From NCBI GenBank assembly GCA_020073345.1, contig JAIQFI010000049.1, positions 1-39,333 of the forward strand: a stretch of DNA of 39,333 nucleotides. Reading direction: 5' to 3'. Within the stretch, counting starts at the first letter, position 1, and every line of letters begins with the position of its first letter. This document shows positions 32,819 through 39,333 of this stretch, piece by piece. This stretch comes from Terriglobia bacterium (GTDB lineage Bacteria; Acidobacteriota; Terriglobia; Bryobacterales; Bryobacteraceae). The notes beneath the pieces were generated by a model that did no database searches, was not told where the DNA came from, and worked only from the letters and a program-made list of their open reading frames with translations. Position numbers and translations under genes: made by a program.

Positions 32819-32839
32819 GGGGAGAACCTCCACCTGCAT

Positions 32840-32845
32840 ATTGTA
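32840..32845 (-). promoter_or_regulatory. -10-like box TACAAT for the DinB-family gene
   Basis: TACAAT on the minus strand; transcription would start near 32833, giving a leader of about 14 bases with GGAGG before TTG 32818. It lies just past the stop of the upstream gene at 32858. Confidence 0.4.
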
Positions 32846-32857
32846 CTTGGGCGGATG

Positions 32858-33877
32858 TTACCGGTGCCGCCCGCCACCGCCGTGAAAACCACCACCGCGG
32901 AAACCGCCCCCGCCGCGGATAATGACCCTCGGACTTGAATAGAACCCGAAGCCAAAACCGGGTCCGTAGTAACCGTACGGATAGTAGTAGGGATAGTAAA
33001 ACGGGTCATAATAGCCGCCGTAGTAGCCATAGTAAGGCGCAGGCGCAACGGCTCTTTCACGTGGCTGACCTTGTTCCTCATATGTCTGGTAGTTCTGCTG
33101 CCGGACAGGCTGGAATGCGTCTCCCGAGCGATCCGTGGAGATCGTGACCGCGTCGATCGTACGGAATGTCAGCACGGCTTCCGGGAAAATTTCAGTGGCG
33201 TGCCCTCGTGTGACCGCAACGCCGATAACTCCCGCCATGGCTCCGCCAACCGCGCCGATTCCTGCGCCGACGCCTCCACCCGCAGCCGCGCCGATGGCAG
33301 CTCCAGCGGCCGTGGTGCCGACCACCACGCCGGTGTCGCGGCCGTTATTGGTCGGGCGATGGTATTCGATAAGCTGGGTCCGGATGGGGACCTGCTGTCC
33401 GTCGACCAGACTGAGCTCGGTCAAATCCAGGCCCAAGCGTGACCTGCCGTTGCCGTCCTTGGCTTTCACGGCTTCGGAAACGCGCCCGGCGATATTCTGA
33501 CCGGGCTGTGCGATCACGAGGCCATTTGCCACCAGCGGTTGTACCAGAGTTGCGGTGAGAAAGTCGCCCGGCTGGTTCTTATCGCTCGAGAGTTTCTCGT
33601 TGATGCGAACCCTAACGAAGGTTCCAGCCGGAAGCGTGATCTGTGATGGCACCGGGGCTGAGGAATAATTCTGAGGAGGCGCGGCATTCTGACCCTGCGG
33701 GGGCCGCGAATTCTGCGCCTGCTCCGCTTGCGCCGCGGATTGATTTAGTGAGTAGGCCTGATCGTTCGCTTGACCAGGGGACGAGGTCCCGAATTTTCTC
33801 CAACCTCCGAATTCCTGTCCGTACGCCGTCGAAATCAAGCCTGCAAGGGAAAAGATGACTGCAACACGTCTTAACAT
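32858..33877 (-). CDS. Exported glycine-zipper protein with Tyr-rich and Gly-rich C-terminus
   Basis: A 339-residue protein. ATG 33877 is chosen for the GGAAGG ribosome-binding site 6 bases upstream and the signal peptide MLRRVAVIFSLAGLISTAYG. Order of parts: a Gln/Ala/Pro-rich linker (about 35-75); a beta domain (about 80-175) with LPAGTFVRVRINEKLSSDK and GLVIAQPGQNIAGRV, which resembles the barrel of VirB10/TrbI-like proteins; a glycine zipper (about 183-222, G-x3-G repeats) able to insert in membranes; a segment with LTFRTIDAVTIST; then a Tyr-rich stretch (281-304) and a Gly-rich, Arg/His-ended tail (321-339). Function unknown; an envelope-associated role is likely. Confidence 0.75.
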   Translation of the reverse strand: MLRRVAVIFSLAGLISTAYGQEFGGWRKFGTSSPGQANDQAYSLNQSAAQAEQAQNSRPPQGQNAAPPQNYSSAPVPSQITLPAGTFVRVRINEKLSSDKNQPGDFLTATLVQPLVANGLVIAQPGQNIAGRVSEAVKAKDGNGRSRLGLDLTELSLVDGQQVPIRTQLIEYHRPTNNGRDTGVVVGTTAAGAAIGAAAGGGVGAGIGAVGGAMAGVIGVAVTRGHATEIFPEAVLTFRTIDAVTISTDRSGDAFQPVRQQNYQTYEEQGQPRERAVAPAPYYGYYGGYYDPFYYPYYYPYGYYGPGFGFGFYSSPRVIIRGGGGFRGGGFHGGGGRHR

Positions 33878-34007
33878 AACGCACCTTCCAACTAGCAATA
33901 TGCATGTTGGATGCCACCGCCAAGTGCTTGAAAGGTGAAGGATTGCGTCCGTCCGAGACGGCCGAAATTCGCCAGATGGTGGTTTTCAGCCAACCAAGTC
34001 CAGCACG

Positions 34008-36164
34008 TTATCGCCGATCGGGCAGCGCGAACACGTACAGCGCGTTCCCGTTGGACGGATAGTGCACTTCAGGAGCGAGCACCCCCGGCACCATGCGCGG
34101 GCTACCTCCGCCCAAGCCTGTCGAGACGGCGATGTACTGCTTGCCGCCCACGCTGAAGGTCAGCGGGAAGCCCTGCACGGACGTACCCAGGCGAGTCTCC
34201 CACAAAACCTTACCGGTCTTCACATCCACGGCACGGAAATAGCGATCCATATCGCCGACAAACGCAATGCCGCCGGCGGTGGAAAGAATCGCGGTCATGA
34301 AGGGCGAGCGCTGCTCCAGTTTCCAATTTTCCTTGAGCGTCCGGACGTCATACGCCGCGAACTTTCCGACGTTGCCGCCGCTGCCGGGCATCTCGAAGAA
34401 GCGCCGGGCCGCGCCGCCGCCGCTGCCGCCACCCTCGACGAAATCGACCTTTTGTGGATTCATCTCCTGGCAGCTCTGCGCCACCGGAATCAGGATCTGG
34501 TTGGTCGGCTGGTTATAGCTCATGGCGTGCCAGTTGTGGCCGCCCTCGGAAGTCGGGCAGTTCTGCACCCACTCGCCGATCTGGTTCTCTACGATGTCAT
34601 TGCGGAAGTGCGGTTCGCCGGTTTTCGGATCGATGGAATCATAAACGTTCTGGAACACCGTTTCCTTGTGCCCGACATACTTGCCATTCGTGCGATCCAG
34701 CTTCCAGAGAACGCCGTCTTTGCCGGCGCTGAAGACGTACTTCTGGCCTTGGTCATCCACTAAGACGCGCTCGAACACCTCGTCCAGATCCAGCGTTTCC
34801 CCCGGCGCATGGTTGAACCACCATTTGAGCTTGCCCGTATCCAGATCCAGGGCTACAGTCGAGTTCGCATAGTTGGTTGCGCCATTGCCCGATCCGCGAG
34901 TCGCCCGCATCCAGGGCTTGGCCTGTGCCACGCCCCAATAGGTGAGGTTCAAGTCAAGATCGACGCTGCCGGTAATCCAGGTATCGCCGCCCGCGCGGAA
35001 CAGGTCCGACAACTTACCCCAGGAGTCTCCGCCCGGATCGGCAGTCTTGGCGATCGTATAGAATTTCCAAATCAGCTTACCGGTCTGCGCGTCGTAGGCG
35101 CTGATGAAGCACTTCTCTTCGCGATACTGATCGCACAATCCGCCGCCGAGGCCTTGGAGCACTTTACCCTTTGCAATGATGGGTCCGCTGCTGGTGCTGT
35201 AAGTGCCGTTGGTGCGGTCGCCGATGACCGTGTCCCAAACGTTCTTGCCGGTACGCGCGTCCAGCGCAAAAATCTGCGCCGAGCCGGTGGTCACGTAAAC
35301 CTTGTCGTCGTAAATCGCCAAGCCGCGCTGCGAGTTGCCCGTGGCCGTCTCGCCGATGCGATTCTCCCAGATGAGCTCGCCGGTTTTGGCATCCAGCGCC
35401 TGCACGATGTTGCCCGGGTTGTTGATGAACATGGTCCCGTTGTGGACCACGGGAGCAGGCTGATTGGTGCCCTCATTCATGGCCCAGGTCCACACCAGGC
35501 GCAGATCCTGCACGTTGTTCGCGGTGACCTGGTTCAGCGTGCTGAAGTTGTTGGCGTGATAGTCGTGCCGGATCATCAGCCAGTCCGCCGGGTCGGGATT
35601 GCGCATCATCGCGTCGGTGACTGGCGTGTAATTCCTCACGTTTCCGGGAATGGTCAGACCTCGAGGAGCCGGCGCTGGTGCTCCACGGCCGCCTGCTGCA
35701 GCTTGCTTTCCTTGCTGCTTGCCCTGCTTTCCTTGTCCGCCTTGAACCTGCGCTACGACTTGGCCGGTCACGCTACGAATGGCGACAGTGGAGTTCGCGG
35801 TGAGCGCCTGGTTTCCGGCCCGCGCGCCGTTCGATTGCAGGATAAACGCGGCGATGTTCAGATAATTCTGCTCGCCGAGACCGCCGGGATTATTCGGCGG
35901 CATCGCGCCTTGCATGAAACCGACCAGGTCGCCCGCGGTGCGGTTCCCCCAGCTACCGGTGAACGGGAGGCCCGACAGCGGCAGCGCGTTTCCGATTCCC
36001 GAAAGATCCGCAGCGTGGCAACCTGAGCAATTCTGTTGATACGCAGCGCGGCCGGCGTCCGCCTGCTGGGTTGTAAAGGGTCCGGCAGCTCCTTGTTGAC
36101 CAAACAGTTGAAATACTCCGTAGAGCGCGGCGAACAGGGATACGAGGATGAGAGTTTTCTTCAT
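34008..36164 (-). CDS. PQQ-dependent dehydrogenase with N-terminal cytochrome c domain
   Basis: A 718-residue periplasmic quinohemoprotein. After the signal peptide comes a cytochrome c domain with heme site C46-S-G-C49-H50 and likely axial Met M88 in QGAMPPN, then a Lys/Gln/Gly/Ala-rich linker (about 142-168), then the PQQ propeller ([19 protein letters not shown]; blade motifs [12 protein letters not shown] and [13 protein letters not shown]). In classic quinohemoprotein alcohol dehydrogenases the heme domain is C-terminal, so here the order is reversed. Electrons can pass from PQQ to heme within one chain. ATG 36164 has AGGAG 10 bases upstream across a palindrome. It follows a CHRD-protein gene by 12 bases and is probably cotranscribed with it. 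Confidence 0.93.
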   Translation of the reverse strand: MKKTLILVSLFAALYGVFQLFGQQGAAGPFTTQQADAGRAAYQQNCSGCHAADLSGIGNALPLSGLPFTGSWGNRTAGDLVGFMQGAMPPNNPGGLGEQNYLNIAAFILQSNGARAGNQALTANSTVAIRSVTGQVVAQVQGGQGKQGKQQGKQAAAGGRGAPAPAPRGLTIPGNVRNYTPVTDAMMRNPDPADWLMIRHDYHANNFSTLNQVTANNVQDLRLVWTWAMNEGTNQPAPVVHNGTMFINNPGNIVQALDAKTGELIWENRIGETATGNSQRGLAIYDDKVYVTTGSAQIFALDARTGKNVWDTVIGDRTNGTYSTSSGPIIAKGKVLQGLGGGLCDQYREEKCFISAYDAQTGKLIWKFYTIAKTADPGGDSWGKLSDLFRAGGDTWITGSVDLDLNLTYWGVAQAKPWMRATRGSGNGATNYANSTVALDLDTGKLKWWFNHAPGETLDLDEVFERVLVDDQGQKYVFSAGKDGVLWKLDRTNGKYVGHKETVFQNVYDSIDPKTGEPHFRNDIVENQIGEWVQNCPTSEGGHNWHAMSYNQPTNQILIPVAQSCQEMNPQKVDFVEGGGSGGGAARRFFEMPGSGGNVGKFAAYDVRTLKENWKLEQRSPFMTAILSTAGGIAFVGDMDRYFRAVDVKTGKVLWETRLGTSVQGFPLTFSVGGKQYIAVSTGLGGGSPRMVPGVLAPEVHYPSNGNALYVFALPDRR

Positions 36165-36176
36165 GAGACGCGTCTC
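36165..36176. repeat. 12-base palindrome GAGACGCGTCTC at the ribosome-binding site
   Basis: A perfect palindrome that fills the gap between the CHRD gene stop and the ATG of the PQQ-cytochrome gene and overlaps the AGGAG ribosome-binding site. It could form a short hairpin (4-bp stem) or be a protein site. Confidence 0.5.
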
Positions 36177-36629
36177 CTAATGTTGCAGCCAGCCCCACAG
36201 AGTTCCGTCCGTGGGTTTTTCCGTGTAGATCTGGACGTAGATTCCGCCCTTTTTCAGATGCTGCACCTGTTCCGGAGTTAGATCGGCGGATCCGGTGATG
36301 GTGCCGTTCATCGCCTTGGTAATCGTAAGGTCAGCGAAAGCCGGCCCACGCACGCCGGCCACAATCCCGTTCTGAAGCTTCGCGGAGACGGCGTTGGTCT
36401 TCAGCCCTTCGAAGGTTCCGTTCACGGTAAGCTTCGTGCCGGAGAGAGTCGCCGTCACCGAACCGGTCCCGGCCAGATCGGGCCGCGTCTTGGCGTCGGC
36501 CGGCAGGGCGGAGAGCCGCGTTTTGTAGGTGTCACCGCTTTGCGCCGCGCTCGGAAGCCCGAACCATCCCACTCCTAAGCCCACCATCAGGGCTGCAGCG
36601 TACCGTAAACACGCTATTTCCCGCCTCAT
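36177..36629 (-). CDS. CHRD-domain secreted protein
   Basis: A 150-residue protein with GGAGGA ahead of ATG 36629, a signal peptide (CLRYAAALMVGLGVGWFGLP) and one CHRD domain: TYKTRLSALPADAKTRPDLA, GTGSVTATLSGTKLTVNGTF, FADLTITK, GTITGSADLTPEQVQHLKKG and YVQIYTEKPTDGTLWGWL. CHRD domains occur in chordin and in bacterial secreted proteins, with no known activity. It is directly upstream of the PQQ-cytochrome gene and may be part of the same exported redox unit. Confidence 0.88.
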   Translation of the reverse strand: MRREIACLRYAAALMVGLGVGWFGLPSAAQSGDTYKTRLSALPADAKTRPDLAGTGSVTATLSGTKLTVNGTFEGLKTNAVSAKLQNGIVAGVRGPAFADLTITKAMNGTITGSADLTPEQVQHLKKGGIYVQIYTEKPTDGTLWGWLQH

Positions 36630-36689
36630 CCTTCCTCCTGATGGCTCAAGGCTGTTTCCTCCCTGGCCGGGGGTCAGCATATCATAATT

Positions 36690-37388
36690 TCACCAGCCCA
36701 GTACTCTCATCCTCTCTTGAATGATGGCGCTGTACTGATTCATCCGTTCCGGCTTGCGCCGTCTGGGAGAAGGCAGGATGGCCGCGAGCCGCGCCGATTG
36801 CTCACGGCTGAGCATCGCTGCCGAGGTGTGATAGTGAACTTCGGCGGCAGCCTCGATCCCGAAGACCCCCGGGCCCCACTCGATCACGTTGAGATACAGC
36901 TCCAGCAGGCGATCTCGCCCTAGGATCATCACGGCCATGGGCGCCAGGGTGAATTCGAAGGCTTTCCGGAGGGGGTTGGCGTGCGTCGTGAAGAACAAGT
37001 TCTTGACCAGTTGCTGCGGGATGGTGGAAGCGCCCCGGGTTACTTCGCCGGCGTCGGCACTGTCCTCGATGACCTGGCGCACTTGGCCCCAGTCGATGCC
37101 GTAATGTTTGTAAAAGTTGCCGTCCTCGGCCGCGATCACGGCGTGCTGGAGCTGCGGCGAGATGCGACGCAGGGGCACGAAGGTTTGGCGTTTCTTATAC
37201 GGCCCGCGCGTGAAGAGCGACTCGATACGCCGCTGGATCTGGACGCCGGTGGTGGGAGGATCGATATAGCGCAGCGCCAGCAGCGCTACGCCCCACAGCA
37301 CGTGCAATCCGAGCAGAAGAAGTAGAGCCCCGGCGGCCAATCGCTTCCATAGCGGGCTCGTCCGGCGGATGCTGGATTTTCGCTTCAA
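36690..37388 (-). CDS. mtgA: Monofunctional biosynthetic peptidoglycan transglycosylase
   Basis: A 232-residue GT51 enzyme that polymerises lipid II into glycan strands. One membrane anchor (about 17-40, rich in Leu), then the GT51 signatures: AAEDGNFYKHYGIDW with catalytic E88, RGASTIPQQLVKNLF (118-132), and ELYLNVIEWGPGVFGIEAAA. Length and order match MtgA. The start codon is TTG 37388; no ATG fits nearby and no good ribosome-binding site is seen. It is divergent from the SDR gene with 40 bases between the starts. The CHRD gene lies 60 bases downstream on the same strand. Confidence 0.93.
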   Translation of the reverse strand: MKRKSSIRRTSPLWKRLAAGALLLLLGLHVLWGVALLALRYIDPPTTGVQIQRRIESLFTRGPYKKRQTFVPLRRISPQLQHAVIAAEDGNFYKHYGIDWGQVRQVIEDSADAGEVTRGASTIPQQLVKNLFFTTHANPLRKAFEFTLAPMAVMILGRDRLLELYLNVIEWGPGVFGIEAAAEVHYHTSAAMLSREQSARLAAILPSPRRRKPERMNQYSAIIQERMRVLGW

Positions 37389-37413
37389 GAATCAGTATTG
37401 CGCAGCCCTGCGA

Positions 37414-37419
37414 TAGACT
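37414..37419 (+). promoter_or_regulatory. -10-like box TAGACT for the SDR gene
   Basis: TAGACT ends 9 bases before ATG 37429, with no ribosome-binding site; a leaderless transcript is possible. Confidence 0.3.
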
Positions 37420-37428
37420 GATTTGAGA

Positions 37429-38133
37429 ATGAATCTGAAAAACGCAGTAGCTCTCGTCACAGGCGGAAGTTCGGGCATCGGACATGGCATCGCCAAGAGC
37501 CTGATCGATAGCGGCGCTCGTGTCGCCATCACTGCGCGCGAAAAAGCTAAGCTCGACAAGGCGGCCAAAGAGTTGGGGGCGCATGCGATCCAGGCCGACG
37601 TATCCAAGGAAGCCGACGTCCAGCGCACCATGCGCGAGATCCTCGAAAAATTCGGGGATCTACACATCCTGGTCAACAACGCCGGCTCTGGATCCTTCAA
37701 GAAGCTGGTGGATCTTGATCTTGCAAGCTTCGAGCGCACCTTCGCTACCAACGTCACCGGAGCGATGCTGATGGCGCGGGAGGCCGCCAAGCACTTTATT
37801 TCCCGCAATCGCGGGAACATCGTGAATATCGGGTCCACCGCGTCGCATCGGGGCGCGCCCAATGGCACGGCGTACTATGCCAGCAAATTCGCGCTGCGAG
37901 GCATGACGGAATGCTGGCGCCAGGAGCTGCGCAAGAACAACATCCGCGTGTTTCTGGTGAATCCCAGCGAAGTAATCACCAGCTTCGGCGCGGCCGCGGG
38001 GTTCGAGCAGAAAGACAACCCCAGTAAGCTCCGGCCGGAAGACATCGCTCATGCGGTGAAGTCCGTGCTCGAAATGGAAGATCGCGGATTCATCACCGAA
38101 CTGACAGTCTTCGCCACCAATCCCATTGACTAA
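37429..38133 (+). CDS. Short-chain dehydrogenase/reductase (FabG-like)
   Basis: A 234-residue classical SDR: NAD(P) motif TGGSSGIG (11-18), NNAG (83-86), S136 in NIGSTASHRG and catalytic Y149-x3-K153. The C-terminus is short (no extended substrate loop beyond FATNPID). FabG-like reductases act on 3-oxoacyl chains or on various alcohols and ketones; this substrate cannot be assigned. ATG 37429 fits the first Rossmann strand; a TTG 6 bases earlier is less likely. No signal peptide, unlike most neighbours. Confidence 0.9.
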   Translation: MNLKNAVALVTGGSSGIGHGIAKSLIDSGARVAITAREKAKLDKAAKELGAHAIQADVSKEADVQRTMREILEKFGDLHILVNNAGSGSFKKLVDLDLASFERTFATNVTGAMLMAREAAKHFISRNRGNIVNIGSTASHRGAPNGTAYYASKFALRGMTECWRQELRKNNIRVFLVNPSEVITSFGAAAGFEQKDNPSKLRPEDIAHAVKSVLEMEDRGFITELTVFATNPID

Positions 38134-38195
38134 AAGACAAGTGGATTAGCCTGTAACCCTCGCTGCGTTCTTCGGTACTACGGAGCGGAGGTGTT

Positions 38196-38996
38196 ATGAA
38201 ACTTGTATTCGTCTTGTTGACTCTCGCGGGCGGGGCTTGCGCACAGCTACGGGATAATCGAACTCCCCAGATGGGTTGCGAGGGCAGAAACTACGACCGC
38301 GAGCGCGAACGTTTCTGTGAAATTCGCGAGCAAACGATAGCTGGCGTGGGCCGGCTTACCGTGGATCCGGGGAAAAACGGGGGCGTGACCGTCAAAGGCT
38401 GGCTTCGGAACGATGTTTCCATTCGCACAAGGGTCGAGACTTGGGCTTCCTCCGCCGGTGAAGCCGGGGCGCTCGCCGGGCTGGTTAGCGTGGACGCCTC
38501 GGCCGGCCAGGTCAAGGCTTCCGGTCCGGGTTCACAGCGCGATTCCGGATGGTCGGTCAGCTACGAAATCTTCGTCCCCCAGTCGACCGATCTCAGCATG
38601 ACGAGTTTCAACGGCGGCATCAATCTGTCCGACGTTCGAGGACGCATCGAATTCAAAGCCAGTAATGGCGGCGTGCGGCTGACACGCGTCGCCGGCGACG
38701 TCACCGGCAAGACTCTCAATGGCGGAATCCAGGTCGAGCTGACCGGAAGGACTTGGGAGGGCGGGAAGCTCGAGGCGAGCACCACCAACGGCGGCGTGAC
38801 CCTTGCCATGCCGGAGAATTATTCGGCGCACATTCAGACCGAGACCGTGAACGGCGCGATCGATACGGATTTCCCGGTTAGCGTAACGGTGCAGGGCCGC
38901 ATCCGGCCGCAGAACCTGGACTTTAACGTCGGTTCCGGCGGGCCGCTGATTCACGTGAGTACCACGAACGGAGGCGTGAAACTGCGGAAAATTTGA
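38196..38996 (+). CDS. DUF4097-type secreted beta-repeat protein
   Basis: A 266-residue protein with GGAGG 4 bases before ATG 38196 and a signal peptide (KLVFVLLTLAGGACAQ). After a polar start it shows repeated N-G-G/A turns, each starting a beta strand: FNGGINLSDV, SNGGVRLTRV, LNGGIQVELT, TNGGVTLAMP, VNGAIDTDFP and TNGGVKLRKI. This is the DUF4097/DUF4098 beta-helix-like pattern. Such proteins are widespread and of unknown role. It follows the SDR gene by 62 bases and carries its own ribosome-binding site. Confidence 0.88.
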   Translation: MKLVFVLLTLAGGACAQLRDNRTPQMGCEGRNYDRERERFCEIREQTIAGVGRLTVDPGKNGGVTVKGWLRNDVSIRTRVETWASSAGEAGALAGLVSVDASAGQVKASGPGSQRDSGWSVSYEIFVPQSTDLSMTSFNGGINLSDVRGRIEFKASNGGVRLTRVAGDVTGKTLNGGIQVELTGRTWEGGKLEASTTNGGVTLAMPENYSAHIQTETVNGAIDTDFPVSVTVQGRIRPQNLDFNVGSGGPLIHVSTTNGGVKLRKI

Positions 38997-39008
38997 GACA
39001 CTGAGCAT

Positions 39009-39333
39009 GTGCGCGTTCAGATCACCAAGAAGTCGGACGGCTCGGGCGTGCTGCGCTGCGTGCGCGCCGACGGTTCGGTGACTTGGCAGAAACAGACCGA
39101 TCGCCATGCCGCGTACTTTTCGCTGCATGACTTGACCCATTTCGCCGTGGAGACCACGCTCGGGTATCAGCGAGGGTTTTTCGGACTGATTGCCGAGGGC
39201 TGGGATATCGAGGACACCACCGGCAAAGGCGCTCGCGGGCCTCTGCCGCCGGAAGCGGGCGAGGCCGAGATGATCGTCGGGCTCTTTTCCGCCGAGCGAG
39301 CAAGCGGCGTCATTTGGGGCGTGAACGAGTTCA
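39009..39333 (+). CDS. Hypothetical protein (3' end outside window)
   Basis: Open frame from GTG 39009 to the right edge, 108 codons, no stop. It begins VRVQITKKSDGSGVLRCVRA and continues with HDLTHFAVETTLGYQRGFFG, then LIAEGWDIED and ARGPLPPEAGEAEMIVGLFS. There is no signal peptide or motif that I can name; the conserved-looking H-D-L-T-H suggests a real protein. It starts 12 bases after the DUF4097 gene. An ATG at 39007 is in another frame. Confidence 0.65.
   Translation, partial: MRVQITKKSDGSGVLRCVRADGSVTWQKQTDRHAAYFSLHDLTHFAVETTLGYQRGFFGLIAEGWDIEDTTGKGARGPLPPEAGEAEMIVGLFSAERASGVIWGVNEF

Noticed and set aside
33878-34007. Terminator between the PQQ-cytochrome gene and the glycine-zipper gene
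   Set aside because: Only a 5-bp stem (CCGTC/GACGG) without a U-tract is present; too weak to call.

Overview
The window looks like a chromosomal segment of a GC-rich Acidobacteriota bacterium, most likely of the Bryobacterales/Solibacter type. This is inferred from family content: an Oar-like TonB receptor with an N-terminal carboxypeptidase-regulatory-like domain, a DUF6152 protein, remnants of a kinase/TolB-propeller protein, exported PQQ dehydrogenases, a tannase/feruloyl esterase and many secreted hypothetical proteins. No rRNA, tRNA, CRISPR array, insertion sequence or prophage gene was seen.

Left part (1-4.4 kb): the end of a SsuC/TauC-type ABC permease followed by two tandem RraA/HMG-aldolase-family proteins; a small membrane protein facing the other way; and a HupE/UreJ_2-type membrane protein with a tiny His-rich, Arg-rich lipoprotein.

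One-carbon part (4.4-13.2 kb): an unassigned SAM-methyltransferase-like protein, a core-size MetE-like methionine synthase and a methylenetetrahydrofolate reductase fused to a MetV-like Cys-rich domain form a tight operon. Beyond a short scar (an N-terminally truncated propeller fragment and an orphan ribbon-helix-helix antitoxin) lie formate-tetrahydrofolate ligase and a cyclodeaminase/cyclohydrolase-family protein. Together they cover most of a formate-to-methyl branch of folate metabolism. FolD is not in view.

Right part (13.2-39.3 kb): about 20 genes, of which 16 start with a signal peptide. They include esterases, a MidA-like methyltransferase with a signal peptide, a Tat-exported molybdenum hydroxylase large subunit, two PQQ dehydrogenases (one with an N-terminal cytochrome c and a CHRD-protein neighbour), a 1245-residue TonB-dependent receptor, a frameshifted gene coupled to a DUF6152 gene, an M14-like/GH105 fusion, a secreted monooxygenase-fold protein, a tannase-family esterase, an amidohydrolase, a GntR regulator with a duplicated promoter element, a secreted DinB protein, a glycine-zipper protein, MtgA, an SDR and a DUF4097 protein. 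This suggests uptake and periplasmic processing of plant-derived aromatic and sugar compounds, but substrates are inference.

Gene starts show a pattern. About nine genes have a -10-like box ending only 6-9 bases before the start codon, which predicts leaderless mRNAs, while others have clear Shine-Dalgarno sequences. Gene ends are very tight: two convergent pairs share one TTAA for both stop codons and two others are one base apart.
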